A stretch of DNA of 64,000 nucleotides from the NCBI GenBank assembly GCA_965240325.2, contig OZ251223.1, positions 248,001-312,000 on the forward strand, read 5' to 3'. Under the pieces are notes generated by a model. The model ran no database searches. It was given only the letters and a program-made list of their open reading frames with translations, and had not been told where the DNA came from. Position numbers and translations under genes: made by a program. Source of the DNA: Rebecca billardiae RCC1528 (lineage: Eukaryota > Haptophyta). Below are positions 55,999 to 64,000 of the stretch, in pieces (the first letter of the stretch is position 1; each line of letters starts with the position of its first letter).

Positions 55999-56020
55999 TC
56001 CTATTATTGCGCAGCAGTAC

Positions 56021-56070
56021 GTTAATCACGCCTTAACCAAGTGTGCACGTTGAATCATAGTAAACTGTAG
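56021..56070 (-). repeat. Dispersed repeat, partial copy C (50 bp, inverted)
   Basis: The reverse complement starts CTACAGTTTACTATGATT and matches the first 50 bp of copies A and B with one visible mismatch. It lies 23 bp after the GTPase stop codon. Confidence 0.82.
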
Positions 56071-56208
56071 ATTTATTTACGGCGTCCCAATGTGCTGTAC
56101 TCTGTAGCACTACGCCTACGGCAGGACTGAATGACGATAATGATGATATGTACGTACGACATTCAACTTTGTGGCATGCAACGGGCAGGCGTCAGCTAGT
56201 CAGTACGC

Positions 56209-56380
56209 CGGTCTGTGGCCGAGTGGGAGTACTGGCGTGCTCTTGCGTCTGAGGTCATGGGTTCAAACCCCCAGTTTCCAGGTCTCTCTTCGGAGAGCGT
56301 GCGATGAAGGATGGCGCGGCAACCTGCCACCGTGAGCCTTACGCACGTTAAAACAAATAAACTGTAAGCTGCATAGCAGA
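56209..56380 (+). mobile_element. tRNA-derived SINE candidate
   Basis: An A-box-like TGGCCGAGTGGG (56216-56227) and a B-box-like GGTTCAAACCC (56260-56270) are 32 nt apart, exactly the spacing in a tRNA gene. The acceptor and T stems do not pair properly, so it is not a working tRNA. A non-tRNA body follows with a possible hairpin (CGTGCG...CGCACG) and an A-rich tail near 56349-56363. This is the usual build of a SINE with an internal RNA polymerase III promoter. Only one copy is seen in this window. Confidence 0.6.
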
Positions 56381-56961
56381 TCGGTCAGCAGGGACAAACA
56401 CCGCGCTAGCAGGATCAGCGCTCCGATCGCAGGATCGTCCGCCCTGCCCCGTCTTAGTCGCGCGCCTACTAAGCTACTATCAGCATATCATCGTCACTCG
56501 TCGTCCATCAATCATCATGCGCATTGCGCGCCGAGCGCGGAAGCCCGACGCACCGCGTCTGCTTACTACTGGCTGCTGGCAAGTGGACCAAGTGGCGTCT
56601 GTCAGTCACTGAGACTCAGTGACGAGCGCGCGCTACCGCGGCACTGATCGATCGCGCGACGATCGTGCCGCACGAGTGACGACGCGACATCGTCGTGTGA
56701 TTGCTGATGTGATCATCTCAGTGATCTCCTGGACCTGATGATGATGATGATCATCATATCAGACATATATGAGCAGGCAGTATATGTGAGCGTGCATATA
56801 TGAGCCGCGTGCTGTTGTACTGTGCGTGCATCGGTCGTGATGCATGAAATATCACGACAGTATAGTCCGGGGTGCATTCGAGTGTGTAGAAGTCATCCGA
56901 CTCAACGGTCACTCAAGCCCCGACCCCCGGGACCGTTGGCCCGCTGGCCGATCGATTTCAT

Positions 56962-59271
56962 TCAGGTCTGCGCTGCATGCCGCAGCTGCGGTGGCGCGCG
57001 GAGTGCAGGAATCCCACCGAGCAGCTCGGAGCTGCGCCGCAGCCGCCAGAGCAGCTCGGTGAAGAGCTGCTCTGTCTGCACCCCGGCGACATCATCGCCG
57101 TACTGCCGCCGTATCTTCGGCGCGATCTGCACCCTCTTGCCCTCGCCCGTCGCGCCCGCCTCGTCCGTGACGTCGGCCGTCACGAGCACGGGCGCAAATG
57201 TTGTGTAGCAGAGCAGCCGATCGACGTCCGGCTCGGCGTAGACGCTGGGGCGCAGCCCGCGCGAGCGCGCGTGCGCGAGGAGCGCGTCGACGGCCTCCAC
57301 GGCCCCCTCGCGCCGTAGGGAGTGCGCGTTGGCAAACGCCCCCCCGGGCTCAACCGTCACGTTGGCCGCCGCTGCGGCGGGCAGAGCCATCCGAACCGCC
57401 AGCACCAAGCGGCGCGCGCGCGCGCCCTCCTTGGCCATCTCGGCCAGGACCAGGTCGATGTTCTTGATGATGGCCGCGGGGTCGGCGCCCAGGTCGGCGC
57501 CCACGGGCACGTACACGACGAGCGCGTCCGCCGGCGCGATCTCGCACTTGCCGGCGCCCAGCCGCTCCGCCAGCAGCTGCGCGATCGCGCGCGGCAGCTC
57601 GCGCGGCCGCAGCGCGACGCCGCTGGCGCCCTTGTGCCCGGTGAGCAGGGCGTGGCCTGGCCAGCGGGTCGGGCCCTCGGTGCGGTTCCCCAGCACGGCC
57701 TCGAGGGTCGGCGGCGCCCGCGCCGCCTGCTCCTCCGTCCTGAGCTCGTACCTGCTCAGCTCGAGCCCGCCGATCGGCTCGCCGTCGAGCGTGCTCGTGT
57801 TGACGAGCGCCTCGCGCAACACGGTCTTCCGGTACTGCCGCCCGCACAGCACGCGCAGCGCGTCCAGCCGCCACTTCGGGCCGCGGGAGAGCGCGATCTC
57901 GGCGAGGCGGTACGAGCCCTGCTGCGAGACGATGGGCACGCGGTAGCTCGCGGCGGCGTCGCCCTCGTGCGCGACGAGCCAGCGGTACCCGTGCTTGCCG
58001 CACTTGCGCAGAGGGTCGATGCAGCGCTTGTACGGACCAGACTCCCACTCCGGGCAAGCGTCGGCGCACGCGCACGCGTGCTTGGGCAGGAGCGAGGCGA
58101 GGCGCACGCCGTCCCAGCTCGGCCTGCACGAGCGGCTGTGGCACGGGAAGGCGAGGCCCCGCAGCATCTGCACGAACAGCGGGAACCCGCCGTGCACGCC
58201 CGTCACCACGTGCGGCGAGAGCACGTAGTAGCACAGGTCGCGGTCCGCGTCCGGCTCGGAGCGGACGCTCGCGCGCAGCCCGCGCGAGCGCACGTGCGCG
58301 ACGATCCGGTCGACCACGTCCGCCGAGAGCCGGTCCTTGTGGGGCTCGTGCGCGTACGCGGGGCGGTCGTTGGCCAGCACATTCAGCGGGTTCGTCGCGT
58401 AGTTCAGCACGCCGCTGATCACCACCTCACGCACCGCGACCGCGCGCGCCGCGCGAGCGACCGCTCGTTTCCGCCGTCCGCTCCGGCTCGTCCTCGCCTC
58501 TGCCTCCGCGCCGCCGGCCGCCGCCCTCTTGAGCCATTCGAGCTCGAGGTCGAGGCGCTCGAGCAGCGGGTCGACGTAGTTGGCGCCGACGGCATCGCCC
58601 AGCCTCGCGTACACCACGACGGCGTCCGCTGGCGCCACCTCGCACCGGCCGCTGCGCAGCCGCTCCTGCATGCGCCGCACAAGCGCTTTGGGCATCAGTC
58701 CGTGCAGCATGGCGATGCCGTTCGGCCCGGACTTGCCCAGCAGCCGGACCTGCCCGCGCACGCCGGGCTCGCCCTCGGTGGAGGCGCCGACGGTCGCCTC
58801 GATCGCGGCGTCGTCCAGCGTGGAGAGCGCCACCGAGCCGTTCAGCCGCGACACCTCGACGAGAGCGTCGCGCAGCAGCGTGCCGCGGTAGCGCGGTTCA
58901 CACAGAATGATCATCGAGTCGAGCCGGAAGCGCTGGCCGCGCGCGCGCGCGAGGTCGGAGATGCGGTACACGGTGTTCCAGTCGAGCAGAGCGAGCGAGT
59001 AGTTCAGCGCATCCGCGGGCCGGCCGTCGTCGCGCGGGGGCGTGTACCAGCGCACGCGCGGCACGCAGCGCGCGATCGGATCAAAGCACGCGGACGGGTC
59101 GGCGAGCGTCGCCGTGTTCTCGCACACGGAGGAGCAGGCGCACGCGTGTGATACCGTCGTCTTCTCCTTGCGCGCGCTCACCACCACGTGCACTCGCGCC
59201 CCGCCGAGGCACAGCAGCGTGAGCAGCGCACCTCGGCCGCGCACCACGGCCGGGCGGGCCGCCGCCGGCAT
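56962..59271 (-). CDS. Tandem two-domain membrane-anchored protein, glycan-enzyme-like
   Basis: The protein has 769 residues from the ATG at 59271; the frame is open for 41 more. The N-terminus MPAAARPAVVRGRG is followed by a short anchor ALLTLLCLGGARVHVVVS. The rest is an internal duplication of a unit of about 350 residues. Each copy opens with a Cys cluster (HACACSSVC / HACACADAC, then CFDPIARC / CIDPLRKC), has a matching block (RFRLDSMIILCEPRYRGTLLRDALV / KWRLDALRVLCGRQYRKTVLREALV, read in pieces), then VVVYARLGD / VVYVPVGAD, and closes with RSRGLRASV and RSRGLRPSV. The first copy keeps THE-like VVTGVHGGFPLFVQML, reminiscent of the substrate loop of several glycosyltransferase folds; the second has lost it. 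I infer one active and one degenerate domain. No family name is secure. Confidence 0.6.
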   Translation of the reverse strand: MPAAARPAVVRGRGALLTLLCLGGARVHVVVSARKEKTTVSHACACSSVCENTATLADPSACFDPIARCVPRVRWYTPPRDDGRPADALNYSLALLDWNTVYRISDLARARGQRFRLDSMIILCEPRYRGTLLRDALVEVSRLNGSVALSTLDDAAIEATVGASTEGEPGVRGQVRLLGKSGPNGIAMLHGLMPKALVRRMQERLRSGRCEVAPADAVVVYARLGDAVGANYVDPLLERLDLELEWLKRAAAGGAEAEARTSRSGRRKRAVARAARAVAVREVVISGVLNYATNPLNVLANDRPAYAHEPHKDRLSADVVDRIVAHVRSRGLRASVRSEPDADRDLCYYVLSPHVVTGVHGGFPLFVQMLRGLAFPCHSRSCRPSWDGVRLASLLPKHACACADACPEWESGPYKRCIDPLRKCGKHGYRWLVAHEGDAAASYRVPIVSQQGSYRLAEIALSRGPKWRLDALRVLCGRQYRKTVLREALVNTSTLDGEPIGGLELSRYELRTEEQAARAPPTLEAVLGNRTEGPTRWPGHALLTGHKGASGVALRPRELPRAIAQLLAERLGAGKCEIAPADALVVYVPVGADLGADPAAIIKNIDLVLAEMAKEGARARRLVLAVRMALPAAAAANVTVEPGGAFANAHSLRREGAVEAVDALLAHARSRGLRPSVYAEPDVDRLLCYTTFAPVLVTADVTDEAGATGEGKRVQIAPKIRRQYGDDVAGVQTEQLFTELLWRLRRSSELLGGIPALRAPPQLRHAAQT

Positions 59272-59453
59272 CGTGCGACTCGACCGGAGCCTCGACTGAG
59301 CGCCGGACCACGGCTGCAATTTGCTTGGTCCGGGAGCAAGGTCGCTTGCGAGCGAGGCAGCGGGCGTCGTCGCGGCGAACAAGCCGAACATCACCCCGAC
59401 CCGCCGACCCGCCCCCCCCTCGCGTGTCCTCGCTGCGAATTCCTACCCTCCCG
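59272..59453. promoter_or_regulatory. Divergent promoter region
   Basis: A 182-bp gap between two divergent chosen start codons. Both frames remain open into it, so the starts could shift outward; promoter function is by position. Confidence 0.35.
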
Positions 59454-61613
59454 ATGGCGGAGCCATCGCTGCGCATCTGCCTCGATGTGATGTGGTCGAA
59501 GAGAACCGCGATGAGCGCCGCGAAGAAGGGGGCACAGACGAAGGCCGAGGCAAAGACGACGACCAAGAAGAGCAAGAAGGCAAAGACGACGACTATGATG
59601 AAGAAGAACAAGAAGGCCAAGCACGCGCACACGTGCGGCGGGCACCCGCCCGTGTGCCCGCCGCGCGTGCACGACGCGATCCTGCAGGTGTTGAGCGCGG
59701 ACACCGACGACACGGGCGTGCCTGTCGACAAGCTCCCCGGGCTGTACCAGGCGCTTGCGGGTGCGCCGCGCGAGGGTGGCGCGCTGCTGCTCGGCCTGGC
59801 CATGCGCACCGCGCGCGACGGCTCGGCGGAGCTCGCGGTCATCTCGAGCTCTGAGGGCGACCCCCTCGCCATCGACTTGCACGCGCTCGGCCCAGAGCCC
59901 GCCGCCGCGCTGCTGTGCTCCCTCGCGTGCGGCGGAAGCCACGGCGGCGTGCTCGTGGCGACGCACGACGCTTGCAGGCTCGGGCGCGCCCTCAGGGCGG
60001 CGTGCGCAGCGGCAGGCCTGGCCACGCCCGCCCTCGCCCCTGGCGCCCTCGCAGATGTGCAGCTGGCCCATGAGGCGCTCACGGGCGAGCTAGCGGCGCC
60101 GCTTGACGCGGTGGTCGCGGCTGCGGCGGGGCGGGGCGGCGCGTCCGGCGGGCGGCATCAGCGCGGCCGCGGCGCGGCCCGCGGCGGTGGCCGCGCGGCG
60201 CATCACAGTCAGCCCTCCTCCTCGGCCTCACCGACGGCCGAGGAATTGGCACAGGAGGCCCGGAGCGTTCGGGAGCTCGCTGCGCGGCTCTCGGGCGCGC
60301 TCGAGAGGCGCCACTTGCGCAGCGCGTGGCTGAGCGCCGGCGCAGCCGTCGCCGCCGAGGCGGCCGCCGCGCCGCCCGCGCCTCCGAGCAGCGTCTCAGG
60401 CGGCTATGGCGGCGTGCGCGCCGACGAGGGCAACGGCAACGAGAACGACGACGACGACGGCGGCGGCTACTGCGACCATGAGCTCAACGGCTGGCGGCGC
60501 GTGCGCTTCGACACGACGCGTGCGCACGCGCTGAGTACCGGCGCGCTGCTCGAGTCCACGCGCCCGGCCGCCGCCGCGCCCGCGCGCGCCCACGCCGCCG
60601 CAGCGGAGACAGACACACTACTGCCGCTGCTGCGCGCCCCGTGGGTGTACCCGTTCGGCCGGCTGTGTCGGAAGGGGGGCCTCACGGAGCTGGCGCTCGA
60701 CGTCGGCCGCGCGCCGGTGGCGTGGACAAAGCGCGGGCGCACTGCGCTCGCGGGCGCGGAGAGCGCCGTCGTCGAGCACGGGGACGTCGACCGAGTCGAG
60801 CGCGAGCTCGGAGGCTTTGGCGCCGACGGCCGCGCGTCAGTGAGCGGCTCGCTGCACCGCGTGAGCGCGCTGCGCAATCGCGCGGGCGCGCCGGTCGGCG
60901 TGACGGTGCGCGTCGCGCGGGCGGTCGCCGCCGCCGCGGACCCGATCGCCGACCTGATCCTCGCGCCCGCGCTGGGCGGCGTGCTGCTGCTCGGACCGCC
61001 GGGCTCGGGCAAGACGACGATGATGCGCGCGGCCGCCGCGCTCCTTGCCGAGGTCAAGACGGTTGTGGTCGTGGACACCTCGAACGAGCTGGGCGGCGAC
61101 GGCGACACGACCCACCCGGCGCTCGGCGCCGCGCGGCGCATGATGGTTCCGGCCCTCGACCAGCAGGCTGAGCTGATGGTGCAGTGCGTGCAGAACCACA
61201 CGCCGCACGCGCTCGTGATCGACGAGGTTGGGCGGAGGCCCGAGGTCGCCGCGGCGCAGACCTGCCGCCGGCGCGGTGTCGGCCTGCTCGCGTCCGCGCA
61301 CGGGGACTTGCGCTCGCTCGTGCGGAACAGCGCGCTCAACGGGCTGGTCGGCGGCGTGCAGACGGTCACGATCGGCGATCAAGCCGTTGGCAGAAATGGC
61401 TCCAAGCTGCGCGCCCAGCGCGAGGGCGCGCCCGTCTTCGACGCCGTCGTCGAGCTCTTCGCCTCGTCCGCGCCGCACACCCACTGCTGCCGCGTCACGA
61501 CGGACGTCGCTGCCGCCGTTGACGCCATCCTCGCGCGGCGCAAGTACGCAGCGCAGTGGCGAGTGACCGACGCGGCGACAGGCAGTGTGCGCGTGCACGA
61601 TGTGGCCGCGTAA
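59454..61613 (+). CDS. Ycf45/SpoIIIAA-like AAA ATPase with extra N-terminal domain
   Basis: The protein has 719 residues from MAEPSLRICLD. The C-terminal 330 residues are a Ycf45/SpoIIIAA-type ATPase: LLLGPPGSGKTTMMRAAA (Walker A near 514-521), VVVVDTSNELGGDGDTTHPA, ALVIDEVGRRPEV (Walker B), LLASAHGDLRSLVRNSALN and a GGVQTVTIGD strand. All are family marks. In red-lineage algae ycf45 can be plastid-encoded; this copy is nuclear (its neighbours are nuclear genes). The N-terminus is a Lys-rich stretch (about 20-60) with no plastid signal. Residues about 85-225 resemble an RNase-H-fold exonuclease-like domain (VLVATHDACRLGRAL, then LADVQLAHEAL), a weak call. The role is unknown; Ycf45 homologues affect plastid development in plants. 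An upstream frame to 59325 is open but low-complexity. Confidence 0.85.
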   Translation: MAEPSLRICLDVMWSKRTAMSAAKKGAQTKAEAKTTTKKSKKAKTTTMMKKNKKAKHAHTCGGHPPVCPPRVHDAILQVLSADTDDTGVPVDKLPGLYQALAGAPREGGALLLGLAMRTARDGSAELAVISSSEGDPLAIDLHALGPEPAAALLCSLACGGSHGGVLVATHDACRLGRALRAACAAAGLATPALAPGALADVQLAHEALTGELAAPLDAVVAAAAGRGGASGGRHQRGRGAARGGGRAAHHSQPSSSASPTAEELAQEARSVRELAARLSGALERRHLRSAWLSAGAAVAAEAAAAPPAPPSSVSGGYGGVRADEGNGNENDDDDGGGYCDHELNGWRRVRFDTTRAHALSTGALLESTRPAAAAPARAHAAAAETDTLLPLLRAPWVYPFGRLCRKGGLTELALDVGRAPVAWTKRGRTALAGAESAVVEHGDVDRVERELGGFGADGRASVSGSLHRVSALRNRAGAPVGVTVRVARAVAAAADPIADLILAPALGGVLLLGPPGSGKTTMMRAAAALLAEVKTVVVVDTSNELGGDGDTTHPALGAARRMMVPALDQQAELMVQCVQNHTPHALVIDEVGRRPEVAAAQTCRRRGVGLLASAHGDLRSLVRNSALNGLVGGVQTVTIGDQAVGRNGSKLRAQREGAPVFDAVVELFASSAPHTHCCRVTTDVAAAVDAILARRKYAAQWRVTDAATGSVRVHDVAA

Positions 61614-61680
61614 TTGGCACCACGTGCGATCCTGCGACACTGCGCTGTTGTATTGACTGGTCGTATAACACGTGATGCAT

Positions 61681-61694
61681 AGAGAGAGAGAGAT

Positions 61695-61740
<46 letters not shown>
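61681..61740. repeat. (GA)n microsatellite with ATGA interruptions
   Basis: A GA run broken by two ATG steps and one AAA step. Confidence 0.93.
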
Positions 61741-61961
61741 TATACGTGCATTATTCGCATTGAAGTGCGGGCTGCGGGCCGGCCGCTGCGCGGGGCCGGG
61801 CTGCCATAGTCAGCTAGTCCGGCAACATATGTAATTTCAGCGCATAGTATAATACGACTGCTTGTCTGCTATACAGACTACAGAGTCAGAGTACAGATCG
61901 ATGATCATCGATCATGACGATATATATCGATCGATCATCGATCGGATGATCGACATCATCA

Positions 61962-61963
<2 letters not shown>

Positions 61964-62053
<90 letters not shown>
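61964..62053. repeat. (TA)n microsatellite
   Basis: About 90 bp of uninterrupted TA. Confidence 0.95.
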
Positions 62054-62055
<2 letters not shown>

Positions 62056-62157
62056 TCATCATGATGCGCTCATGATGACGACTATATACTCTGCTGCTGA
62101 CGAGTTACAATATAACATCGTCAGCCGTCGGCGTCGCAGTCGCAACGCGCCCAGACT

Positions 62158-64000
62158 TCAGAGCTCGAAGATGCTGTCGGCCGTGCGCTCGACGTCGCGC
62201 GAGTGCACGCGCGTGTTGGTGAGGACGAGGACGGCGCGCGCGTCCGTCGCGAGCAGGGCGAACTCGCCCGCGACGTCGAGCGCGAGCGCGCACGGCGGGT
62301 AGCCGTGGCTCCTCATCGCGAGGTCGACCGTGGCGCGCGGCTCGAGGCTGAGCGCGTCGAGCGAGCTCACCTCTCCGCTGCGGCTGAGCGCGACGATCGT
62401 GCGGCCGCCGCGCGCGTACACGGCGCTGACGAGCTCGCACGGCAGCCGAGCGTCGGCGAGGCGCCGGCCGCGCGGGTCGTACAGCGCGAGCGCGGCCGGC
62501 CAGCGCGAGGGCGGCGGGCGCGGGCGGCGCGGCGCCGGCGCCGGCGGCGTCGGCTTCGGCTCCTCGACGCGCCCCTCGCGCCGTAGACGCTCCCACTCGC
62601 GCGTCTCCTTGGGCGAGCGGCGCGGCGGCTCGGGCTCGGACGCGCGCGCGGCCGACGCGGACGAGGGCGCGGGCGCGTGGACGCAGCCGTCGTCGACGAG
62701 GACGACCGCCCGGCCCGAGATCGGGTCGATGTCGAAGCCGCACGGCGTGCCCGAGCGCGGCGGCTCCGCGTGCCACAGGAGCGCGCCGCGCTGATGGCAC
62801 CAGCAGATAAGCTCGGCCGCGCCGCCGGACAGCACGACCCCGAGGCTCAGGTCGAGCGCCACGGCCTGCACGCGCGCGGCGTGGCCGCTGAGCACGTGCA
62901 GCGGCACGAGCGCGAGGCCCGGCGCCGCGCCCGCCGCGCCGCCGCCGCCCATCGCGCCGCCCGCGCCCGCGCCGCCGCCGCCGCCGGCCGGCGCGGCGGC
63001 GCGAGGGCACACGACCCATGCCACGACGACGCCGTCTGCGTCGCCCGAGACGCAGTGGGCGGAGAGGGCGGCGGCGTCGGCGGCGGCTTGGGGCGGCGGC
63101 GGCGGCGGCGTGGCGAAGGCGACGCAGGTGACGCGCGCGCAGTGGCGCACGCCGTGCGCCACCGCCGCCGCGCCGCCGCCGTCCGCGCCACCCGCGCCGA
63201 GGCGCACGCAGCGCACGGAGCAATCAGCATGGCCGCCGCTCAGCAGTAGCCGGCCGTCCGCCGAGAAGGCGACGTCGCGGGGCGCGACGGTGCCGACGGC
63301 CGCGAGCGCGGGCGGCGCGCCGTCGTGCCCGCCGGGCGTGGCCGGGGCCGCGCCCGCCGCCGCGTGGCTCGCCGCGGCGCACAGCGGCTCGCGCACGCGC
63401 AGCGGCGCGCACGCGGGCTCTCGAGCGAGCTGCGGCCTCGCGCTCAGCGCGTCTCTTCCGGGAAGTTTCGCGCGGTACGCCCAGAGCTCGCCCGCGGCGG
63501 TGGCGAGGACGACGGCGCCGAGGGCGGGCGCGTACGAGATGGCGACCACGGCCGAGGGCAGCGCCTGCCGCTCCGCGCGCCGCGAGCCACCCGAGCCGCC
63601 CGGCGGCGTGGCGGCCGCGCCGTGCGCGCCGGGCGTGCGCGGCGACTGTGCGCCGGCGGCGGGCTCGGCCGCGCCGGGCGGCGCGTGCCGCGGCGCCGCG
63701 GCCGACGGCGGGTCGATGACGAACGGCCCGTGGAGGTGGAGGCGGAGCGAGGCGGCGCGCTGCTTCCGCGCGCCGTGCGACGTGCCCTCGTCCCACGCCG
63801 CGCCGAACAGCGCCTCGGCCGGGGTGGTGCCGTGCGCAAAGCGCGGCGCGGCGGGCGCGCCGGCCGCGGCGCGCGCGCCCGCGCCGCCGCCGCCGCCCGC
63901 GCCGCCGCCGAGGCCGCGCAGCGCGGCGGCGGGCGCCGGCCCCGCGCCGCGCGGCGGGTGCGGCCGCGTGAGCAGCTGCGCGGGGCACTGCCCGAACCAC
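62158..64000 (-). CDS. BEACH-WD40 protein, C-terminal part (5' end outside the window)
   Basis: On the minus strand the frame is open from the window edge to the stop at 62158 (613 residues visible). It begins WFGQCPAQLLTRPHPPRG, which matches the end of a BEACH domain (F-G-Q-T-P-x-Q-L-L-x-x-P-H-P-x-R). FAHGTTPAEALFGAAWDEGT and a beta-rich stretch follow, then WD40 repeats: VGTVAPRDVAFSADGRLLLS, a GHADCSVRC-type blade, LSGHAARVQAVALDLSLGVV, and late blades ending FALLATDARAVLVLTNTRV. Poly-Gly and Pro-rich inserts break the blades. BEACH-WD40 proteins (neurobeachin, LYST and LRBA relatives) are large scaffolds in vesicle traffic and lysosome-related organelle size control. The N-terminal bulk must lie to the right. 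The class cannot be fixed from the tail. Confidence 0.88.
   Translation of the reverse strand, partial: WFGQCPAQLLTRPHPPRGAGPAPAAALRGLGGGAGGGGGAGARAAAGAPAAPRFAHGTTPAEALFGAAWDEGTSHGARKQRAASLRLHLHGPFVIDPPSAAAPRHAPPGAAEPAAGAQSPRTPGAHGAAATPPGGSGGSRRAERQALPSAVVAISYAPALGAVVLATAAGELWAYRAKLPGRDALSARPQLAREPACAPLRVREPLCAAASHAAAGAAPATPGGHDGAPPALAAVGTVAPRDVAFSADGRLLLSGGHADCSVRCVRLGAGGADGGGAAAVAHGVRHCARVTCVAFATPPPPPPQAAADAAALSAHCVSGDADGVVVAWVVCPRAAAPAGGGGGAGAGGAMGGGGAAGAAPGLALVPLHVLSGHAARVQAVALDLSLGVVLSGGAAELICWCHQRGALLWHAEPPRSGTPCGFDIDPISGRAVVLVDDGCVHAPAPSSASAARASEPEPPRRSPKETREWERLRREGRVEEPKPTPPAPAPRRPRPPPSRWPAALALYDPRGRRLADARLPCELVSAVYARGGRTIVALSRSGEVSSLDALSLEPRATVDLAMRSHGYPPCALALDVAGEFALLATDARAVLVLTNTRVHSRDVERTADSIFEL

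Larger units (their letters stand above)
55999..56961. other. Intergenic with dispersed repeat and SINE-like element
   Basis: It holds the partial inverted dispersed repeat (56021-56070) and a tRNA-derived SINE candidate (56209-56380). The remainder, with ATGATG-type short repeats near 56738-56760, shows no gene. Confidence 0.6.
61614..62157. other. Intergenic between converging genes, microsatellite-rich
   Basis: It contains the GA array (61681-61740) and the TA array (61964-62053), with short ATCGATC motifs around 61900-61950. No gene is seen. Confidence 0.7.

Noticed and set aside
56209-56283. A functional tRNA gene
   Set aside because: A and B boxes are present, but the acceptor and T stems fail to pair and the D arm is irregular, so a SINE head fits better.
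63224-64000. A 258-residue Arg/Ala-rich minus-strand frame at the right edge
   Set aside because: It is a shadow of the BEACH-WD40 frame, which reads the diagnostic end of the BEACH domain in the adjacent frame.

Overview
The window looks like nuclear DNA of a GC-rich unicellular alga, most likely a haptophyte or a similar chromist. Spliceosomal introns are present, most with a GTGCGC-type donor. Products point to mitochondria (complex I NDUFA12), peroxisome (thioesterase ending AKL), Golgi (sulfotransferase, fucosyltransferase-like proteins, SLC35 transporter), V-ATPase, cell-cycle control (WEE1) and plastid ancestry (Ycf45-like ATPase). Coding third positions are almost all G or C. Intergenic DNA holds microsatellites, a copia retrotransposon and a SINE-like element. 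The assignment to haptophytes is an inference from overall character, not from a marker gene.

Layout. 1-7.5 kb: the 3' part of a Sel1/MYND protein, a long TAGA satellite, a two-exon Golgi sulfotransferase, a small hypothetical gene and an RluA-type pseudouridine synthase. 7.8-14.0 kb: the standout gene, a myosin motor fused in one exon to a complete polycystin-2-type (TRPP) channel with the usual EF-hand and coiled-coil tail. 14.5-15.9 kb: a second Sel1/MYND protein. 18.4-26.2 kb: a complete, apparently very young Ty1/copia element inserted in a TA microsatellite. 26.5-33.7 kb: ACOT8-type thioesterase, a divergent SMC ATPase and an O-fucosyltransferase-like gene.

35-45 kb: V-ATPase subunit D (four exons, one GC-AG intron), formate/nitrite transporter, FAM173-like methyltransferase, SLC35/TPT transporter, NDUFA12 and a five-exon WEE1 kinase. 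46-64 kb: a very large secreted glycoside-hydrolase-like protein, a membrane glycosyltransferase-like protein, a SAM-domain plus dynamin-like GTPase, a tRNA-derived SINE candidate, a tandem-duplicated glycan-enzyme-like protein, a Ycf45/SpoIIIAA-like ATPase, and the 3' end of a BEACH-WD40 gene running off the right edge.

The genes do not form a pathway or operon. They are a dense eukaryotic mix (about one gene per 3 kb), often divergently arranged over 150-300 bp promoters. The only theme is an excess of secretory-pathway glycan enzymes. The most notable object is the myosin-polycystin fusion, in which an actin motor, an IQ neck, a six-helix cation channel and a calcium-binding tail are predicted in one chain of 1903 residues.
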